The position numbers were made by a program, and so were the translations under genes. A stretch of DNA of 64,000 bases from PSRF01 sp035457105 (GTDB lineage Bacteria; Acidobacteriota; Blastocatellia; Pyrinomonadales; Pyrinomonadaceae). This document shows positions 62,919-64,000 of this stretch, in pieces; the stretch's first letter is position 1, and every line of letters begins with the position of its first letter. The stretch is from NCBI GenBank assembly GCA_035457105.1, contig DATIBX010000565.1:1-64000 (forward strand), in the 5' to 3' direction. The notes beneath the pieces were generated by a model that was not told the DNA's origin, made no database searches, and saw only the letters and a list, made by a program, of their open reading frames with translations.

Positions 62919-64000
62919 ATGCAAAAAATTGTTTGGCTTTTAGTGGCCGCTGCCGCCCTGTCCGTGGCGGTAAGTGTGTCAGTCTTCGCGCAGTCGGGTC
63001 GCAAAAGAACTCCGCCAGAATCTCCAAAAACCACGGAGTCTCCTTCAAAGTCTAAGACTGAAGACGCTACGCTAAATGAATCCACCGTTGCTCCAGGCGG
63101 TGAAACCATTGAAGGCGACGTGATTCGGGTGGACACTTCGCTAGTAAGAATACCGGTAACAGTGATGGATCGTTACGGCAAGTACGTTCCGCAACTTCGT
63201 AGAGAGAATTTCAAAATATTCGAAGATGGGATCGAGCAGAAGATTGCGTATTTCGCCACCAATGACCAGCCATTTACGGTCGCGTTATTAATAGACACCA
63301 GCGGTTCAACCCAATTTCGACTCGAAGATATTCAATCGGCCGCAATCACTTTCGTCAGCAAACTCAAACCTGACGACAGCGTGATGGTGATCTCTTTTGA
63401 TGATCGCATCAGAGTTTTATGCCAGCCAACGACCGATCGCAAGGAAATAAGCCGTGCTATCCGGCAAACCAACACTGGCGGTGGAACTCGCCTTTATGAT
63501 GCTGTCGCCGAGGTTTTGACGCGCCATCTCACCCCCGTTTCCGGTCGGAAAGCGGTAGTGTTGTTCACAGATGGAGTAGACACCACAAGTCATCGTTCCT
63601 CCTACAACAGTAGCTTGAGACTTGCGGAAGAATCAGACGCGCCTTTTTATTCGGTAGACTACGATACATCTGGCATGGCAGGTGTGTTTGGTCAAAGATT
63701 GCCTGGGCAAATGCCCGGACGTGGAACAATATTCGGCATTCCTGTCCCTGTTCCAAGCGGTCCTGGCACAACCTCAGGCGGAAACCCGGGTGATTATCGA
63801 CGAGCGGTCGCATATCTTCACGCTTTATCGGATACCACTGGTGGACGTTTTTATAGTGGCGACTCGATGTTCGGAATCTCTCAGGCTTTTGCGTGGATAG
63901 CCGAAGAGTTGGGTCGCCAGTACAGTCTGGGCTATTACCCGAAAGTGGTTGGGAAGGCGGGTCAACGGCGCGCCATCAAAGTTCGTGTAGATGAGCCGGA
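62919..64000 (+). CDS. Secreted VWFA-related protein, acidobacterial type (C-terminus cut)
   Basis: At least 360 residues, continuing past the window edge. A signal peptide ends near VFAQS (about residue 25), followed by a Lys/Pro-rich linker. From about residue 70 it reads as a VWFA-related domain: RIPVTVMDRYGKYVPQLRRENFKIFEDGIEQKIAYF, then a VWA domain with MIDAS TVALLIDTSGST, DDSVMVISFDD and VVLFTDGVDTTS. These are the hallmarks of the TIGR03436 family abundant in Acidobacteriota. The MIDAS DxSxS pattern is kept (D-T-S-G-S). The function outside the cell is unknown. Confidence 0.9.
   Translation, partial: MQKIVWLLVAAAALSVAVSVSVFAQSGRKRTPPESPKTTESPSKSKTEDATLNESTVAPGGETIEGDVIRVDTSLVRIPVTVMDRYGKYVPQLRRENFKIFEDGIEQKIAYFATNDQPFTVALLIDTSGSTQFRLEDIQSAAITFVSKLKPDDSVMVISFDDRIRVLCQPTTDRKEISRAIRQTNTGGGTRLYDAVAEVLTRHLTPVSGRKAVVLFTDGVDTTSHRSSYNSSLRLAEESDAPFYSVDYDTSGMAGVFGQRLPGQMPGRGTIFGIPVPVPSGPGTTSGGNPGDYRRAVAYLHALSDTTGGRFYSGDSMFGISQAFAWIAEELGRQYSLGYYPKVVGKAGQRRAIKVRVDEP

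Noticed and set aside
1..64000. CRISPR array, prophage or insertion sequence
   Set aside because: No regularly spaced direct repeats, transposase, integrase or phage structural genes were seen; repeats present are isolated inverted repeats.

Overview
The window looks like a chromosomal segment of an Acidobacteriota bacterium, most likely of the class Blastocatellia (subdivision 4). This is inferred from content, not from a marker gene search. The indicators are a VWFA-related secreted protein of the acidobacterial type, many TPR proteins, a TIGR02999-like sigma factor beside a Ser/Thr kinase with a DUF4384-like tail, a large CHAT-TPR protein, a Tes/Mss-like radical SAM enzyme, a twin-pilin Tad system and a zapA-linked 6S-like RNA. 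No transposase, phage, CRISPR array, rRNA or tRNA gene was found. The only repeat-type material is a set of intergenic inverted repeats.

Layout. Positions 1-1.8 kb hold pcm (partial), surE and rpsU. At 1.9-4.0 kb is a large radical SAM protein that is a candidate membrane-spanning lipid synthase. From 4.4 to 19.2 kb, all on the minus strand, runs a complete Tad/Flp pilus operon: two Flp pilins, prepilin peptidase, CpaB, secretin CpaC, TadG-like protein, two TadE-like pseudopilins, CpaE/TadZ, TadA ATPase, TadB, TadC, a TPR protein, an AAA ATPase, a lytic transglycosylase and a repeat protein. A -24/-12 (sigma-54) promoter-like sequence lies just upstream of the cluster, and a sigma-54 enhancer-binding protein gene follows at 19.6-21.1 kb.

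From 21.5 to 35.4 kb lies metabolism: a phosphohexomutase, an FtsB/DivIC-like protein, the two subunits of a B12-dependent acyl-CoA mutase separated by an antisense secreted Ig-like protein, two crotonases, and an acyl-CoA carboxylase/AtuA cluster that suggests branched-chain or terpenoid acyl-CoA catabolism. A secreted metalloprotease-like protein follows. From 35.5 to 46.8 kb come a thioesterase, a TPR protein and the translation/division block, read on the minus strand in the order thrS-infC-rpmI-rplT-(secreted protein)-pheS-pheT-zapB-like-zapA-6S RNA-ymdB. infC appears to start at an AUA codon.

From 47.6 to 64 kb are a DUF885 protein and a signalling cassette read on the minus strand (esterase, sigma factor, Ser/Thr kinase, small orphan protein, CHAT-TPR protease-like protein, DUF4384 protein). 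A PLP decarboxylase, a ferritin-like protein with a DDAH-like hydrolase, a POT peptide transporter and a truncated VWFA-domain protein complete it. The most promising candidates for undescribed biology are the sigma/kinase/CHAT cassette with its orphan 129-aa protein, the lipid-synthase-like radical SAM enzyme, and the sigma-54-controlled twin-pilin Tad operon.
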